64,000 bases of DNA from Taxillus chinensis (GCA_023512835.1 CM042087.1:4994021-5058020), one strand, 5' to 3'; positions 40,783 to 53,174 are shown, numbered from the stretch's first letter. Numbers and translations: made by a program. Notes: generated by a model not told the origin, from the letters alone.

Positions 40783-41341
40783 TCATAAATATCTTAAAAC
40801 CCTTTTTATTGCTTGCAAATGCAAATCAGTTGACCGTTCCATATATCGACTAATAAGACTAACTGCAAACATGAGATCGGGTCTAGTGGCCATTAGGTAC
40901 ATCAAGCTACCTATCACTTGTTTGAAGAACATGGAATTTACTGTAACTCCATCTTTATCCTTCCAAATTTTGAAGCCCGGTAATATTGGATTAAGTACTG
41001 AGTTACTGTCTTCCATACCAAAATGTTGTAATACTGCCAAAGCATATTTATTTTGATAAATAAAAAATTCCATCATCTTTCTGTAGTACCTCAAGACCAA
41101 GAAAATATTTCATCCTTCCAAGATCAGACATATCAAATTCATTCATCATAGAAGACTTAAAGTCTTTGATCATAAACTCATCATTTTCGGTAAAAAGAAG
41201 ATTATCGACATAGACACTAACAATCCAGATTTTACCTTCTTCACTGACCTTAACAAATAAGGTGTGCTCATTGTGACATTGTTCAAATCCCTCCTTGATA
41301 AAGTAAGCTTCTTTACGTTTGACTGCTTCTTCAAAGAACAT
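40783..41341 (-). pseudogene. pol: Copia D reverse transcriptase with large internal deletion
   Basis: Reads 'MFFEEAVKRK' and jumps directly to 'EAYFIKEGFEQCHNEHTLF'. The fingers/palm motifs normally between them ([28 protein letters not shown]) are absent, so roughly 150 codons are lost. The catalytic box reads YVDNLLFTEND, with the second Asp changed to Asn. 'YFLGLEVLQKDDGIF' and the connection 'QVIGSLMYLMATRPDLMFAVSLISRYM' follow after a frameshift near 41045. Confidence 0.9.
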
Positions 41342-41345
41342 AGGA

Positions 41346-42513
41346 TCAGTGGAATCTGTAAAAAAATGCCAAATTTGTCACATCTTCTTCTTCCGAGAGT
41401 CCTTCTCCACTCTCGTAATCATTCATCCAAAATGGTTTTGTTTTAAACCTCCTCTCAGTGCGTCCTTCTTCATTTAACAAGCTCTGTTCTGTATTTGAAA
41501 ATGCAGGATCTATTTCTCTATCACTGTCAATACTTTCATTGTTTTCTTCATTGCTGTCATTAAGAACAGTAGTCTCTTCATTATCTCCCCATTCTAACTC
41601 ATCTGCAACCAACTCTTTATGACTCATATTCCAGTCCCAGTTCTTATCTTATTCAAATTTGACATCACGACTAATGACAATCTTCTTTAACACTGGATCA
41701 TAAAGTCTGTAAGCTTTAGACTCCTCACTTACCCCAAATAGTACACAGCTGAAGCTTTTATCTTCTAGCTTGGTTCTCTTTACGTCAGATATGTGCACAT
41801 GGGAGACACATCTAAACACTCGAAAATGTTCAACCGATGATTTAATTCCAGTCCAAGCCTCTTCAGGTGTCATATTCTTGATAATAGAAGTTGGACTTCG
41901 ATTAAGAATATGTATAGTCCAGTTTATTGCTTCAGGCCAGAGTATTTTTGGAATCCTTTTTTCTGACAATATGCATCGAGCCATGTTCATAATTGTTCTA
42001 TTTTTTCTTTCTGCTACCCCGTTTTGCTGCAGGGTGTATGCTACTGTCAATTATCTCTTAATGCCATTCTCTATACAGAATTGATTAAATTCTTGTGAAG
42101 TAAATTCTCCTCCTCGGTTAGTACGCAAACACATAATATAATTACCTGATTCTTTCTCAACATGTTTCTTAAAAATTTTGAACATACTGAAAGCAGCTGA
42201 TTTTTCACATAGATAATAGACCCATGTTTTTCGACTAAAATCATCAATAATACACATTATGTACCTTTTGTTACTGGTTGAAATGGGAGTAATTGGACCA
42301 CATAAATCTGCATGAATTAGTTAAAGTTTCTGTGATGCTCTCCAGATACTCTTTTGGAAATGGATTACGTTGCAGCTTTCCTATCATGCAGTCTTTACAC
42401 AAGTTTGTGGAAACAGCAAACTGTGGCAGTCCATGTACCAACTTGTTATTCCATAGTGTTTTCAGACTTGTATAACTCAAATGTCCATACCTTTGATGCC
42501 ATAACTGTGACAT
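41346..42513 (-). pseudogene. pol: Copia D integrase and linker
   Basis: GAG-pre-integrase finger: 'LWHQRYGHLSYTSLKTL' and 'CKDCMIGKLQR' (42513-42271). The core has 'MCIIDDFSRKTWVYYL' (42257) and 'RTNRGGEFTSQEFNQFC' (the second catalytic Asp is replaced by Asn), then 'LQQNGVAERKNRTIMNMAR' with the catalytic Glu (42050 on). The C-terminal part 'TPEEAWTGIKSSVEHFRVF' ends at 41649. An acidic linker (41627-41346) leads to the RT remnant. Three stops or frameshifts divide it. Confidence 0.9.
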
Positions 42514-42552
42514 ATCTTGAGTGGTTGTGAGATAACATACAACCTTACTTGG

Positions 42553-43449
42553 TTAAGAAATGGCTAGAATAAAGAATATTCGATTTCCTGATACTTCAAA
42601 TTGTATAATTAATCCCTTCTTTGGATGATAAATCTGACATTTATCATGTCGAATGAGAATTATGAGTCTTTTCTCCTGTAACTGCCCTATACTCAGCAAA
42701 TTATTTTTTAATTCTGGTACATAGAACGCTTCTGCAACTACATACCCAGTTCCATTCACCTGCAAATTCACGCTACCTTTGCCTATAACTGATATCTTTG
42801 AATTATCTCCAAGCTTAACCTTCTGTCTAAAATTTTCATTTAGATCAGTAAACAAAGTTTTATCACAACTCATATGATAGCTGTATCTCGAGTCCAAAAT
42901 CCAAATGTTTTTCTTTGTTTCCTCATTGATTTCTACTTTTGACATAAGCAACATCGTGTCTTCTTCATCAAATTCAGCAACATTTGCTTCTTTGCTCCAA
43001 CTTGGACATTCATAATGAAAATGTCCAAGTTTGTGACACTTATAACATTCAGTGAAATATTTATTAGGACGTCCTCTTCCTCTGCCTCTTCCTCGAAATA
43101 AGCCTTTATCACGTCCTCTTCCACCTGATATGTCATCATAACCTTTACCATGTCCTCTTCCACCTGATATGTCATCATGACTCATCCTTAAGACCTGTTC
43201 TTCTCCATCATGTTTGTGAAATTTCTGCTCATGAACGATCAGAGTGCTTTGTAATTCATCAACAAACAAGTGATCAATATCCCTTGATTCTTTAATAGAA
43301 CAGACTATGTAATTAAATTTGTCTGTTAAGGAACAAAGAATTTTTTCTACAATGGTGACATCTACCATACGTTCACTATTTATTCTCATTTTATCGGCAA
43401 CAGTCATTACACGAGAAAAATAATCATAAACTTTCTCACCAGGTTTCAT
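42553..43449 (-). pseudogene. gag: Copia D gag C-terminal half and protease
   Basis: 298 codons from 43449: UBN2-type gag sequence ('KPGEKVYDYFSRVMTVADKM', 'VEKILCSLTDKFNYIVCSI'), a tandem 'DDISGGRG(H/R)(G/D)KG' duplication, an Arg/Gly-rich stretch, and the knuckle CYKCHKLGHFHYEC. The protease then shows 'IWILDSRYSYHMSCDK', where the expected Asp-Ser-Gly is Asp-Ser-Arg. 'AFYVPELKNNLLSIGQLQ' follows. The N-terminal gag lies at 43450-43558 and 45917-45968, so a piece of gag (perhaps 100 codons) is missing before 43449. Confidence 0.9.
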
Positions 43450-43563
43450 CTCTAACAGTCACAATTACTCCATCTGCTGGCTCTTCATAGCCGATCTCTA
43501 CTAGATGCCAATATTCCTTAGATCTTAAGAAGTTTTCCACCAATAGACTCTAATGATCATAAT

Positions 43564-44007
43564 TGTAAGGATCCGTATATGTGTTAACATAACTTATAAT
43601 CTATATTTGATGTTAAGAATGTTATTTTGAGAATGTAGCCATTAATACGATCATTTTGACGATAATTGGGCCTAATTTGAGGTCCAGAAGCCTCCAGGGG
43701 TTATTTAATAAATTTTGGGAGTTAAATGGAGAGTTAATAAGTGAAAATTAGAATTTTGAAGGGCTTTTTGGAAATTATTAAGGAATAGGATGAATTTTAA
43801 TTAAAAATAAGGTTTTGGGGTTTTATTATTTATTATAACTTTGTTTTGAGAAACCCTAGCCGTCGGAAGAAAGTTCTTAGTGTTCTTCGCATTCTTCATC
43901 GTTCTTCGCCGATTCTAGACCGTTCTTGCGAGTTTAATCCCTTCGGAAGGCAAGAGGTAGGTGATTCTTGATTCCTTGTTATTCTACTGCATGAACACAA
44001 CAGGGAT

Positions 44008-44038
<31 letters not shown>

Positions 44039-45911
44039 CTAAACGTTTGGATATGTATGTATTTATATAAATATATTCATTTATGTGTATATACATACGG
44101 CTGGGTGATTGTTGCAGTGTGGCGTGATTCGACCGGTTCCGAATCCTTGGACGAGCTACTGCACCTGTTATCCCTTTTATCATATTCTAATTAGTTATTA
44201 TTAATTTCTACCTGTACCAGGCCAGTTGGCCTGGTTTCATCCGTGTGGCAGCAGCAACACACCAGGCTGTCAAATGACAGCCTGGTTAGCGTCTCCATGA
44301 CGGGGGGTGGGGGGGCCTATACGTTCCTGCCTCCACAATCCGTTCGATTCAATGCAGCACAAGGGTTTTGTTTTATTTTATTTAATTTTCTCTTAATAAA
44401 AAAAAGGGGGCATCTTTACATGCGTGGTTTCGTGGCAGTGAAAGAAAAGGGGCATCTTCTTTTTAGTGTCAGATTTTTTTAAAAAAAGGGGAGCTTAATT
44501 GATTATGGGAATTAAGTTGTGTGTGTCAATAGTTAATATATGTGGGTAATAAATTCGTGCATTAAATCCGTGCATTATTATGAAGTCGTGCATGGTATTA
44601 TATATGTGTATTTTGATAATTATCAAGATATATAGATAAATTTAATTTAATTTGATTTAGTAGTAAAAATAACATATTCATTGATACCATTCCAATAGCA
44701 AGGTCAAACAAGAATTATGATATTGTTAGTTTAATAATGAAAATAGTGCTTGGGTTTGATATTATAGTTTAATAATATGAAGTATTACTTGAAGCTTGAT
44801 ATTATTAATTTATCATTTAAAATATTGTCGGAGGCTTACATTAATAGTTTGATATTACAAACATTGTTTGTGGCTTGATATTTATAGTCTGACACTAGAA
44901 ATATTGTTTGTAGTTCAATGTTAGAAATTTGACATTTAAATGTTACTTGTACATAGCTTAATATTACTTAATTGATATTTAAGGTGTTGGATATTTGATG
45001 AATATTTATATATGTATGTATATCTATATATATTATTTGTGGTTAGCGCCGGATTGATGAATTAAATATTTTGTAAGGCTGTTGTATTGAATTTTGACTA
45101 TTGGAATATTCTATTTATTGATTATATGTGGAATTAGTGGTGGAGTTGGTTGGGTTAACCGCAAGTCCCACATAGGGCTGGCAAGAGGCTATAGGTCCCC
45201 TATGTGGCTGGTTAACTAAGGTCCCATATGTGGCAGGTTGTTGTTAAGGACACCACAGGTCCCACATATGGCTATCTGGTAACGATTGGGATCCTTGGAG
45301 CTGGATGTGGGGATCTCCTGGATGGTTGGATTGTTTGGTGTGTACCCTTAATGAATGAAATGTAATGTGTGTGATATTATATTTTGTGATTGAATGTAAG
45401 CTTATTGTGATAAAGTAGGACACTACACTGGCACAAGCATACACCGATCATGTAGACTTAGGAATTCATGTTATAGGATGGTGAGGAGATGGAGATCACC
45501 TACTGGGCATTGGTGCTCACCCCTACTTTATTGACATGTTTCAGGTATCGACTCATTCGCTAGAGGCTAGTCCGAAGCTAATTTTTGTTTGTTTTAAATT
45601 TTGTAATAACTTGGTTTATGGATTTTGTAAAACATGATTGATTTTATTATTTGAACATCCGGACGAGGCTCCGTGGAAGTTGTATTGGAATTATAATATG
45701 ACTCTGTTATTAATAAATTATTTTCTTTAACTTCATAGCATGTGGGAATGTACAGGAATACCCCTGATGTATGAATGTACAGGTTTATCTCGGACAGCAC
45801 CCGATGTGTAGTCCATATCGGTGCTAGTCACCAACCCCTTGACCCTTCGGGTGCGGGCATGGGGAAGTCACACTCTTAGTTCCGGTCATTCTGGGATTTG
45901 GGAGCGTGACA
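43564..45911 (+). mobile_element. Solo gypsy LTR inside copia D gag
   Basis: 2,348 bp from TGTAAGGATCC to GAGCGTGACA, with perfect TSDs ATAAT (43559-43563 and 45912-45916) and no internal region, so a solo LTR left by LTR-LTR recombination. The 3' third resembles the G1 LTR ('gtcccacatagggctggcaagaggct', 'ggtcccatatgtggcaggttg', 'tcaccaacccc'). The 5' part is different, so this is a related family. It has a (TA)n tract (44010-44038) and no coding sequence. Confidence 0.93.
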
Positions 45912-45968
45912 ATAATGACCATCGAAACGAGGAATCACTGGCTGTATAAAATTTCCTTCACTCGTCAT
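45912..45968 (-). pseudogene. gag: Copia D gag N-terminus
   Basis: Starts at ATG 45968 (MTSEGNFIQPVIPRFDGHY), the usual copia gag opening. It is cut after about 19 codons by the solo LTR and resumes at 43558 with 'DHWRLLVENFLRSKEYWH'. Confidence 0.85.
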
Positions 45969-45991
45969 AGCACAAGTCACCCAAACCGCCC

Positions 45992-46003
45992 GCTCTAATA
46001 CCA
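45992..46003 (-). other. Primer binding site of copia D
   Basis: Minus strand TGGTATTAGAGC, one mismatch from the tRNA-Met type, three bases from the 5' LTR edge. Confidence 0.85.
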
Positions 46004-46006
46004 AAT

Positions 46007-46274
46007 TGTTGAGATAGAAATGACAAATACAATGTAATAATCTGGAAGTTAATGACTGCATTAATCTTAGAATACAATATGGCATTAAATAGCCTTACAA
46101 TAGAAACCGTAAATAAACTGAATGCTAAAAACAAGCGACCCATTATCAACGGTAGCCATGAAATGGATATACACGTGGATCACAAACCAGAAAAAGATTT
46201 GGTTCTCTTATTACACACACCTATAACTGATAATATTGTAACTTTTATCTTAATAAGCAGTTATTATCATGACA
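46007..46274 (-). repeat. Copia D 5' LTR
   Basis: 268 bp, highly similar to 39906-40171, bordered by the TSD CTTGC. Confidence 0.92.
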
Positions 46275-46279
46275 CTTGC

Positions 46280-46900
46280 CTCTTAGGCATCTTAGTTGGG
46301 ATATTGTGAATTTTAGTTTGATAGGTACAACGTGTAATAGCCATATTAATTAACAAAAAAAAACATCTAAGCCAAACAAAATGAGATGTAATAACTTTTT
46401 CTCATTTTACATATTTCACTTAGTCGTCAATGTTGTGCCTATTTATTTTTATATCTATACCTTGTGTCAAAGCATTCACCATGGAATAGCGAAATATTTT
46501 AATAAATTTGGTTATATGGAGTAATATTGGTCACAAATTCGACTCGAAATCTGTATTTTATTATAAATTTTATTAAAATTTCAAACTTTGAGGTACAGCT
46601 AGTCAAATTTGGCTAATTGGTGCCTCGAAGTTTGATATTTAATAAAAATTTTAGTTAAAAAATACAAATCTCAAGTTAAATATATGACTAATATTATTTC
46701 ATGTAAACAAATTTATTGAAATATTTGACTATTCTACTATGAATACTCTTAGTCAACATGATAATCGCAAATAATGCATTGGAAATTTAATGAGCATAGT
46801 TACTGATTTACCCATTACCTTCACTTAACATAAAGAATAGTTAAAATTAATATTATAAAATATGTTATCCACATGAATTGGAGGATCAGAACTTACGCTC
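46280..46900. other. Anonymous AT-rich sequence
   Basis: Right flank of copia D. No gene, RNA gene or recognisable repeat seen; it contains a weak inverted pair around 46530-46700 ('aatttgactcg'/'caagttaaat' type). Confidence 0.5.
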
Positions 46901-47322
46901 TGCTTGGCAAAGGGTAGAAAAAAGGTGGATAAATTTAGGATGGAAAATATATAGAAAGAAAATATGTGGAAAGAAAAGGGGTGAAAAATTTGATTGGTTG
47001 GTTGGGGTAGAAAAAAGGTAGAAGAAGTGTATTTTATAATTTGATAGGAAGTAAAAAAAAATAAAAAACAAACTAATTTTGAAAATACTAATTTAACCTC
47101 ATATGTTAAATAATATAAAAGTGAATAAAAGGCAAATTAGACAAATGATGGCTACGGTAAGTTTTTCATAGACTTTCACACCAATTTGGTGCGGATTATA
47201 TTTCACATAATTCCATAACAATTTTACTTGGCTCCACCAGTTTTCCCCACCAACCAAGCAGTTAAAAAATTTATTTCCACCCCTTTTCCATAGGAAATCC
47301 GTTTTTCCATACTTGCCAAGCA
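46901..47322. mobile_element. Putative MITE with TGCTTGGCAA termini
   Basis: TGCTTGGCAA at 46901-46910 and its exact complement TTGCCAAGCA at 47313-47322 bracket 422 bp of AT-rich, non-coding sequence. Arm similarity continues weakly inward ('ggtagaaaaaaggtgg' against 'ccaccccttttcc'). No clear TSD was found. The size and inverted ends fit a non-autonomous DNA transposon of unknown superfamily. Confidence 0.5.
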
Positions 47323-50195
47323 AAAGATTAAGAAAGAAAAAAAACGGCACGAAATAATGCACGCCTGGTGTGTGTATATATATATATATATATAAATCAA
47401 GAGGTGGGTATATTTTTCCCAACCGGTTCAAAACAAACCTAAGCCGAGTCCAAAAATCCTAACATATTAAATTCGGATGCCATCGACGCTCAATATCCCT
47501 TTCGAGTTTTGGTCCCCCATACGTGGGTAGGTGTGTAGGCCTTATGATATAACTTTTTACCGCGCGCGGGTGGGAGATTTGATTTGGGTTGATCGGACAA
47601 AACTGATAAAGTTTCCAGAGCACCTTCAATCTTTCTCACGTAGCAGTACAGCCAGTTCTGGCCGGCATATGTGGAGGAATATTATGACATACTGAACACG
47701 TTATACCTGGGTAAAGCATGTGAATCAATCAGTAAAAGAATCGAACATTGTTGTCTCTCCTTAACAGCACGCGCGCATACTGAAAGGGGAGGGCGTGAGA
47801 GAAACTGCAATGATTACTGACATATTTTAAAACTAATTTCACAAAGTTTACCCCCATAAATTATTACATGTTACAACGTTTTGTACCCACAATCTTCGCT
47901 TCGCGGCTCTGCCCTCCGTGTGACCCATCAGCAGTTATTGATCACAGATCCAGATATTTTAATTATTCACACCGAAACGAAATCCAATGTAGTGGGGAGC
48001 CACCATGTGGGAAGCAATCGGTTGGGGGATGAAATCATCCGAACACGGAGCAAAAGTCTTAGGACCCAAATGCATATATACCGGTAGATGGGTTGACATT
48101 AGAAAATGAACAACCCGTCCAGTAGCTGGACCCAGGTTGATCCTCTGCCTGTGACAGACGAATTTTGTAGCCAAGCCAATTGAATCTATGGGTGCCAGCC
48201 CTCCAATGCCCGTAGCGTAGCCAATTGCAAGTCCTCTTAGATGACAAGTGATCCACGAAACTAACTAATCACCACCAAACCAGCTGCTATATCCGCTTTG
48301 CATGCAATGAGCCACCAGGGGTCTCATCCTGTGCCTAGCTAAGTGGTAATATATCACACATAGTGCAGTCCCTTGGTGTTCTTGTCGTTGTCATAGGCAA
48401 TAACATTTTTACTTATACATGGAAGTACCTGCTTGATTTCCAGATTCCTTTAAAAATTAAAAAAGAAAAAGACATTAAGTAACAAGTAAAAATTGATCTA
48501 AGTCAGTCCGAAACACTCCGTGACTTTGTGGCAGCGTATCTTCAGGCTTGTTGGTTGGCTCATTAGCCAAGTTTCAATGGGTTGGGTGGGTGCCACAAAA
48601 AGGAAGTGGAAATGTTTTGCAGCTCGGGCGTGGGGTTGTAGTTGGGTCCCATTTTATTGACTATGAAGGAGGTTCTGTTCTTAAAAATATGATAAGGTGA
48701 AAATACAGCATAATGGTGACAGATGGGAAGGAAGGTGACCCCATGACCATGAATTATATTGGTCAGAGCTGTTCTCCATATGTTCCCGCCGTAAGCACCG
48801 AGCAGCCCCAATGAATGGATATCCAACATTATTTCCGACCATCCATGCTGGTAAACCACGTAGCATTCCGCAATTTTGGTCATTCATTTGCCCAAATCAA
48901 GCATTGATGTGTGGGGTGGCTACATGTTAGTTGGTTCAGATGATACCTAGTGCACATATCATTGCAAGTTGAGTTTGATGTTACCATTCAGACCCGGCCT
49001 CTAGCATTCCGCATTTTTAGCTGAAATTTGACCATGCTAAAGAAAAGGAAAAAGAATTGGACCTGCACATCTTTTACGATCATTATCACACCTTACTCTC
49101 AAAAAGAAAAAGAAAATGCTGAATGATATTGTAATTTACAACTATGTCTAATATCACGACTACAAACATTAAACTATATTTGAGAATGAGACTCGATTGG
49201 GCTTTAGAATAATTTTTTGCCTTGGGAGCGTTGAGACTAGTGGATTCACTTTACCGGGAAAAATTTTAAAATATTTTTTAATTTTAAAAAATAGAAAAAT
49301 CTGCTAGGCTCCTTGATGTGTTTTTTTTTTTAAATAATATGGTGTGGAGTTGTTGGGGTCCGGGTATTTTGTCAACAATATTTTGAAGGCCGGCCCAGGT
49401 TCATTTTCAATTCGAACAGCTACTCATTAATCAAGCCTACTCTAAAACATGACTGGACCCAAGCGAGTTTTGAACACTTTCTGTGTAGAGGACAACGCCC
49501 CGACCCACGGGCATATTTTCGAACATTTTCTGGTGAAGAGGTTGAGAGAAACAAAAACAACCATCTATTTCGTGGGCTATTGCCACCTGTGTAGTGCAGA
49601 CACGTGTCCATACGTAATTGTCCTACATATAAAAAGAATACAAGATTATGATAAAATTTATAGTCGAATACAAGATTATGAATAAAAGAATCGTATATTA
49701 GCAAATAAATATTGTAATTTTCAACACCTACATATAAAAAGGAAAAAGAAAACATGATGAAAAATGGCCTTAAGTCTTCGTATCTAAAATTAATACAATG
49801 ACCTCCTTGTCCCACTTTCTATATTAATCATTAATAAAAAATTTAGATTCATCACCACTAATATTATGCCTAAAAGGAAGGACCGACTCATTAAGTAAAA
49901 GATTTACAACTTCAAGCTTTTCGACATTTACACATGAATGAAATGCATCATCCCTAACATCTTACATTTTTGTCTCATTTTTATTAAATATATATATATA
50001 TATAAATTTTAACTTTAGTTATATATATTATATAATTATAATTATAATTAATTAATAATAAAATTTATTGTCTCATAATATTTGTAATAAACATATTGCT
50101 AGTTGCAATAGTAAAAAATAAATTATATAATTTTAAAAAGTATCTGATTTGGTAAGTCTTTTTATACTTTTATGTCATTACTTGTGACTCAGGTG
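47323..50195. other. Anonymous non-coding sequence
   Basis: 2.9 kb with no supported gene or tRNA and no element boundaries that I can see. It has a (TA)n tract near 47376-47393, a direct repeat 'atacaagattatga' at 49637 and 49669, and an AT-rich low-complexity stretch at 49980-50060. It may be old transposon relics or true intergenic DNA. Confidence 0.5.
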
Positions 50196-50203
50196 GTACT
50201 AAT

Positions 50204-52092
50204 GAAGGGTAAAATCGGTCCATTTTAAGTTGTTTTGAGCTATTTTTTTTTAACCAAATTGATGTTTTTCCATTTGGACAAAATCAAATCAAACCAAATT
50301 GGACTGAATTGATTCAGTTTGGGTAAGTTCAGTTTGAACCAGTGGTTTGAAAATTTATCGGTTCGATTGGTTTAAGTCGGTTTGATCAATCAATTTTTAA
50401 GTTCTTAAAAGTTGAAATAATATAATAAAAAATAAATAGTGTGTAAACACATCAATACTAATATATATCAAATTTATAATTCTAAAAGCCTCAAAATTAG
50501 ATAATATAATTCACAAACATAATATATAAAGTATTAACAATTAATCTTAAATAAATAGGTTTCAAAACATAAGATAAAAAAAACAATTGTTGGTCCCGGG
50601 GAGCCTAGAGGGGGGTGAATAGGCTCTTTTTGAAAACTCTTTCTAACTCTTTGCCACAACACTTAATCTAGTTAATGAATAAAATCAATGTGAAAGATAA
50701 CTAGATAGTGGAAGTATCCTGTTTATTATCAAAAGATAATTACAACAAAATGGTAGCAGAATAAAGTTGATTACAAGCTTTTGAATCTACTGAAAGAATA
50801 TCTTTCTTTTGTTTATAGTAGCACTCTGTTTTACAATTACACACTTACTAGCCAGAAGTTGATTTCGCTAAGCTCTTTCACATGTACGCGCATCTATGAA
50901 AATATACAAGACTTAGTATTTACAGACATCCTTAGAAAACATTCTTAGAACAGGATTTTTCAAACAGTGTGTAGCATTGAAGACTTCTCGGAAAATACAT
51001 CTACTATAACTGCTGCGGATGTGGAGCTCAAGATGTTGAAAATATAACCGTATTGAATTGCTTCGCATGATTTCAACTGCATTAATGACTTGGTCCACGC
51101 ATCTGAGTGATCCACGTGTAAGATGATAAATGTTCATCGAATCTTTTTTACATCGGGACACAGCGAGCTGATACCTTTGAATGCGGAGCTGATTAGTGGG
51201 AACAATGTTGTCTTAGTCCGTTGTAAGGTTCCTTACTCCATATTAAGGAAGTTCAGATCCTTACTATGTGTCAGTGGTTGCTTATTCTGTGTCAGCACTT
51301 CCTTACTCCGCTTGAGTGAAGGTTCGGATGGCTTACTCTGTGTTAATGCTTTCTTACTCCGCTTGAGTGAAGGTTTGGATTCCTTACTCCGTGTCAGCGT
51401 TTCCTTACTCCGCTTGAGTGAAGGTCCGGATTCCTTACTCCATGCGAACAAGAGCTAAGTCCTTATTCCGCACAAATCCTTCCTTACTCTACGCAAATGA
51501 AAGACTCAAATTCCTTACTCCGTGTCTTTCTATCCTTAGTCAGCATGAGTGAAGGACTTAGCTCCTTATTCCGCAATTTCTCTCTTACTCCTTGCGGGTT
51601 TTAGACTAGGATTCTTAGTTCGTTTAAGTGATAGACTTAGATTCCTTAGTCCATATCTTTAATTGCTTAGTCCACGCTAATAATCCTTACTCCGTATTTT
51701 GTAATGACTTGGTTATTTACTAAGCAGATTGACAACACTCACTTTGGTCCAGATTAGGATTATGTATCCTATCCTTAGCTTTTCACTCACGAGTGAAGAT
51801 CCAGATTAACACTTGTCTTCTGCATCATATTAGAAATTACATTGAAAGATCTCAAACCAAATTACATAGGGTTTTGTCAGCATCATCCAAATTCTGGGTT
51901 CGATCCAATAACAATATTATTCAGTTCACTTCGGTTTAAACCACGATTTTAAAATACGAAATCAAACCAAACCGATATATTATTTGGCTTCAAACCAAGC
52001 CAAACCGATTTTATTTGGTCATGACAGCTTGATAAATTAGTGGTTTCGGCAGGTCAATTTGGACAGTTTGCCAGTTTAGAAATTCACCCCTA
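50204..52092. mobile_element. hAT-like non-autonomous element, split by a solo LTR
   Basis: Flanked by 8-bp near-identical repeats GTACTAAT (50196-50203) and GTGCTAAT (52093-52100). The ends are GAAGGGTAAAAT and ..ATTCACCCCTA, imperfect inverted repeats close to the plant hAT terminus TAGGGGTG. The interior holds repeated 'aaaccaaaccgat'/'atcggttcgattggttt' units typical of such elements. Without the nested LTR it is about 560 bp. No transposase. Confidence 0.55.
50587..51910 (-). mobile_element. Solo SIRE-type copia LTR
   Basis: 1,324 bp from TGTTGGTCCC to CCAATA (terminal CA changed to TA), with perfect TSDs ACAAT (50582-50586 and 51911-51915). It matches the A and B LTRs, including the TTACTCCG sub-repeat array (51230-51700). 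No internal sequence, so a solo LTR. Reading frames through the array are not genes. Confidence 0.93.
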
Positions 52093-52100
52093 GTGCTAAT

Positions 52101-52810
52101 CGCAGTTTTAGATAATAATGTCTAGACATGAGTTATACAATTTGTATTTCATCCCTCTGTAACGAAACTTCCTAGATCTGTCCCTGTGGCTATCTTTTGA
52201 AGTAATGATGCTTATAAACCATAAGAAAAAGCCTTCAAAACTTTGAATCCATATTTCACCTATTTTGCGTGGAATCAAAATCTATGAAACCTCCTCTCTT
52301 GTCTATGTAACATATGTACCCTAAATTGATCTTAATGTGTATCATCACTCAATTTCATTTGGGCTCATTGTTGACTTCTAATTTGGTAGGATCATGAACG
52401 GTCCTTAAGTCTTTCTCACCCAACAAGCTTACAAACAGAAACATTATATGATGAAAAATAAATACAAAGTCAGCACAAACCAATACGTCAGTGTGATTGG
52501 TCACCTAATAGTGGTTTATAGTTCCAGAAAAAGATTCAAAAATTAGCTACATGTAAAGAAAGGTTAACACCGCCACAATGCCTAACATTAATACCTAATT
52601 TTCAGAAAAAATGTTTTTGCTTGTTTGTTTTACTTGGTTTTATGTTAATTAAGAAAACAAAGTTTTATAACATGTTTTGAAAAAAGGGAATATAGGACCC
52701 ATGGTACTTCATGGCAAAGTTTTGAAAACAAACATATTTGAATATTTCAGACATGCGAATGTATCAAGATAATCGAATAGCAACTAGATGAATCACACAA
52801 GCATATATAA

Positions 52811-52873
<63 letters not shown>

Positions 52874-53174
52874 ACAATTATATGTTAAACCTAATTATCC
52901 AACAATTGGTTTTATCTAATAGGATAGAGTAGGATCAAGAACCACCTACCTAGATTAAGCTTCGAAGGATTGAATGTCTGGAATGCTTCTCCAAACCTTA
53001 TCATCTTCCTTCACCAAGCTTTCTGCGCAGACGACGAACAGACTAACCGAAAAAAAACCGTAGCTTCCCCCCCCCCTCTTTTCCTTTATATACTTGTTGG
53101 ACCATAATTTGACCAGGTCAAATACATTTTATCAAATTCAATTTTTCTTCTATGTCGCCATGGTTTGTGGAAAT
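52101..53174. other. Anonymous sequence before copia C
   Basis: No gene recognised. Contains an (AC)n(AT)n microsatellite and a C-run (53068-53080). The left edge of copia C is blurred, and no TSD could be read. Confidence 0.5.
52810..52868. repeat. (AC)n(AT)n compound microsatellite
   Basis: About 10 AC units followed by about 20 AT units. Confidence 0.95.

Larger units (their letters stand above)
39906..46274 (-). mobile_element. Ty1/copia element D (short LTRs), internally deleted
   Basis: Minus-strand copia element with 266-268-bp LTRs (39906-40171 and 46007-46274) and perfect TSDs CTTGC (39901-39905 and 46275-46279). Without the solo LTR nested in it (43564-45911) it is about 4.0 kb. 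Gene order is gag, protease, integrase, RT, RNase H. Internal deletions in gag and RT, an altered protease motif and an altered RT box show it is dead. The small LTRs and the 'YFIKEGFEQC..EHTLF' style RT suggest the Tork-like group (inference). Confidence 0.93.

Noticed and set aside
43896..44194. Tyr/Ile repeat-rich frames near 44010
   Set aside because: They are translations of a (TA)n microsatellite inside the solo LTR.
46886..47431. Phe/Tyr-rich short frames on the minus strand
   Set aside because: They come from A/T-rich sequence of a putative MITE and a TA microsatellite.
47881..48883. Possible host exons in the least repetitive stretch
   Set aside because: Only short frames of about 60-110 codons with no recognisable motif, and no splice-site pattern that links them.
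51123..51458. Leu/Ser-rich repetitive open frames, also at 38248-38911 and 3910-4167
   Set aside because: They are translations of the TTACTCCG sub-repeat array inside SIRE-type LTRs, not genes.
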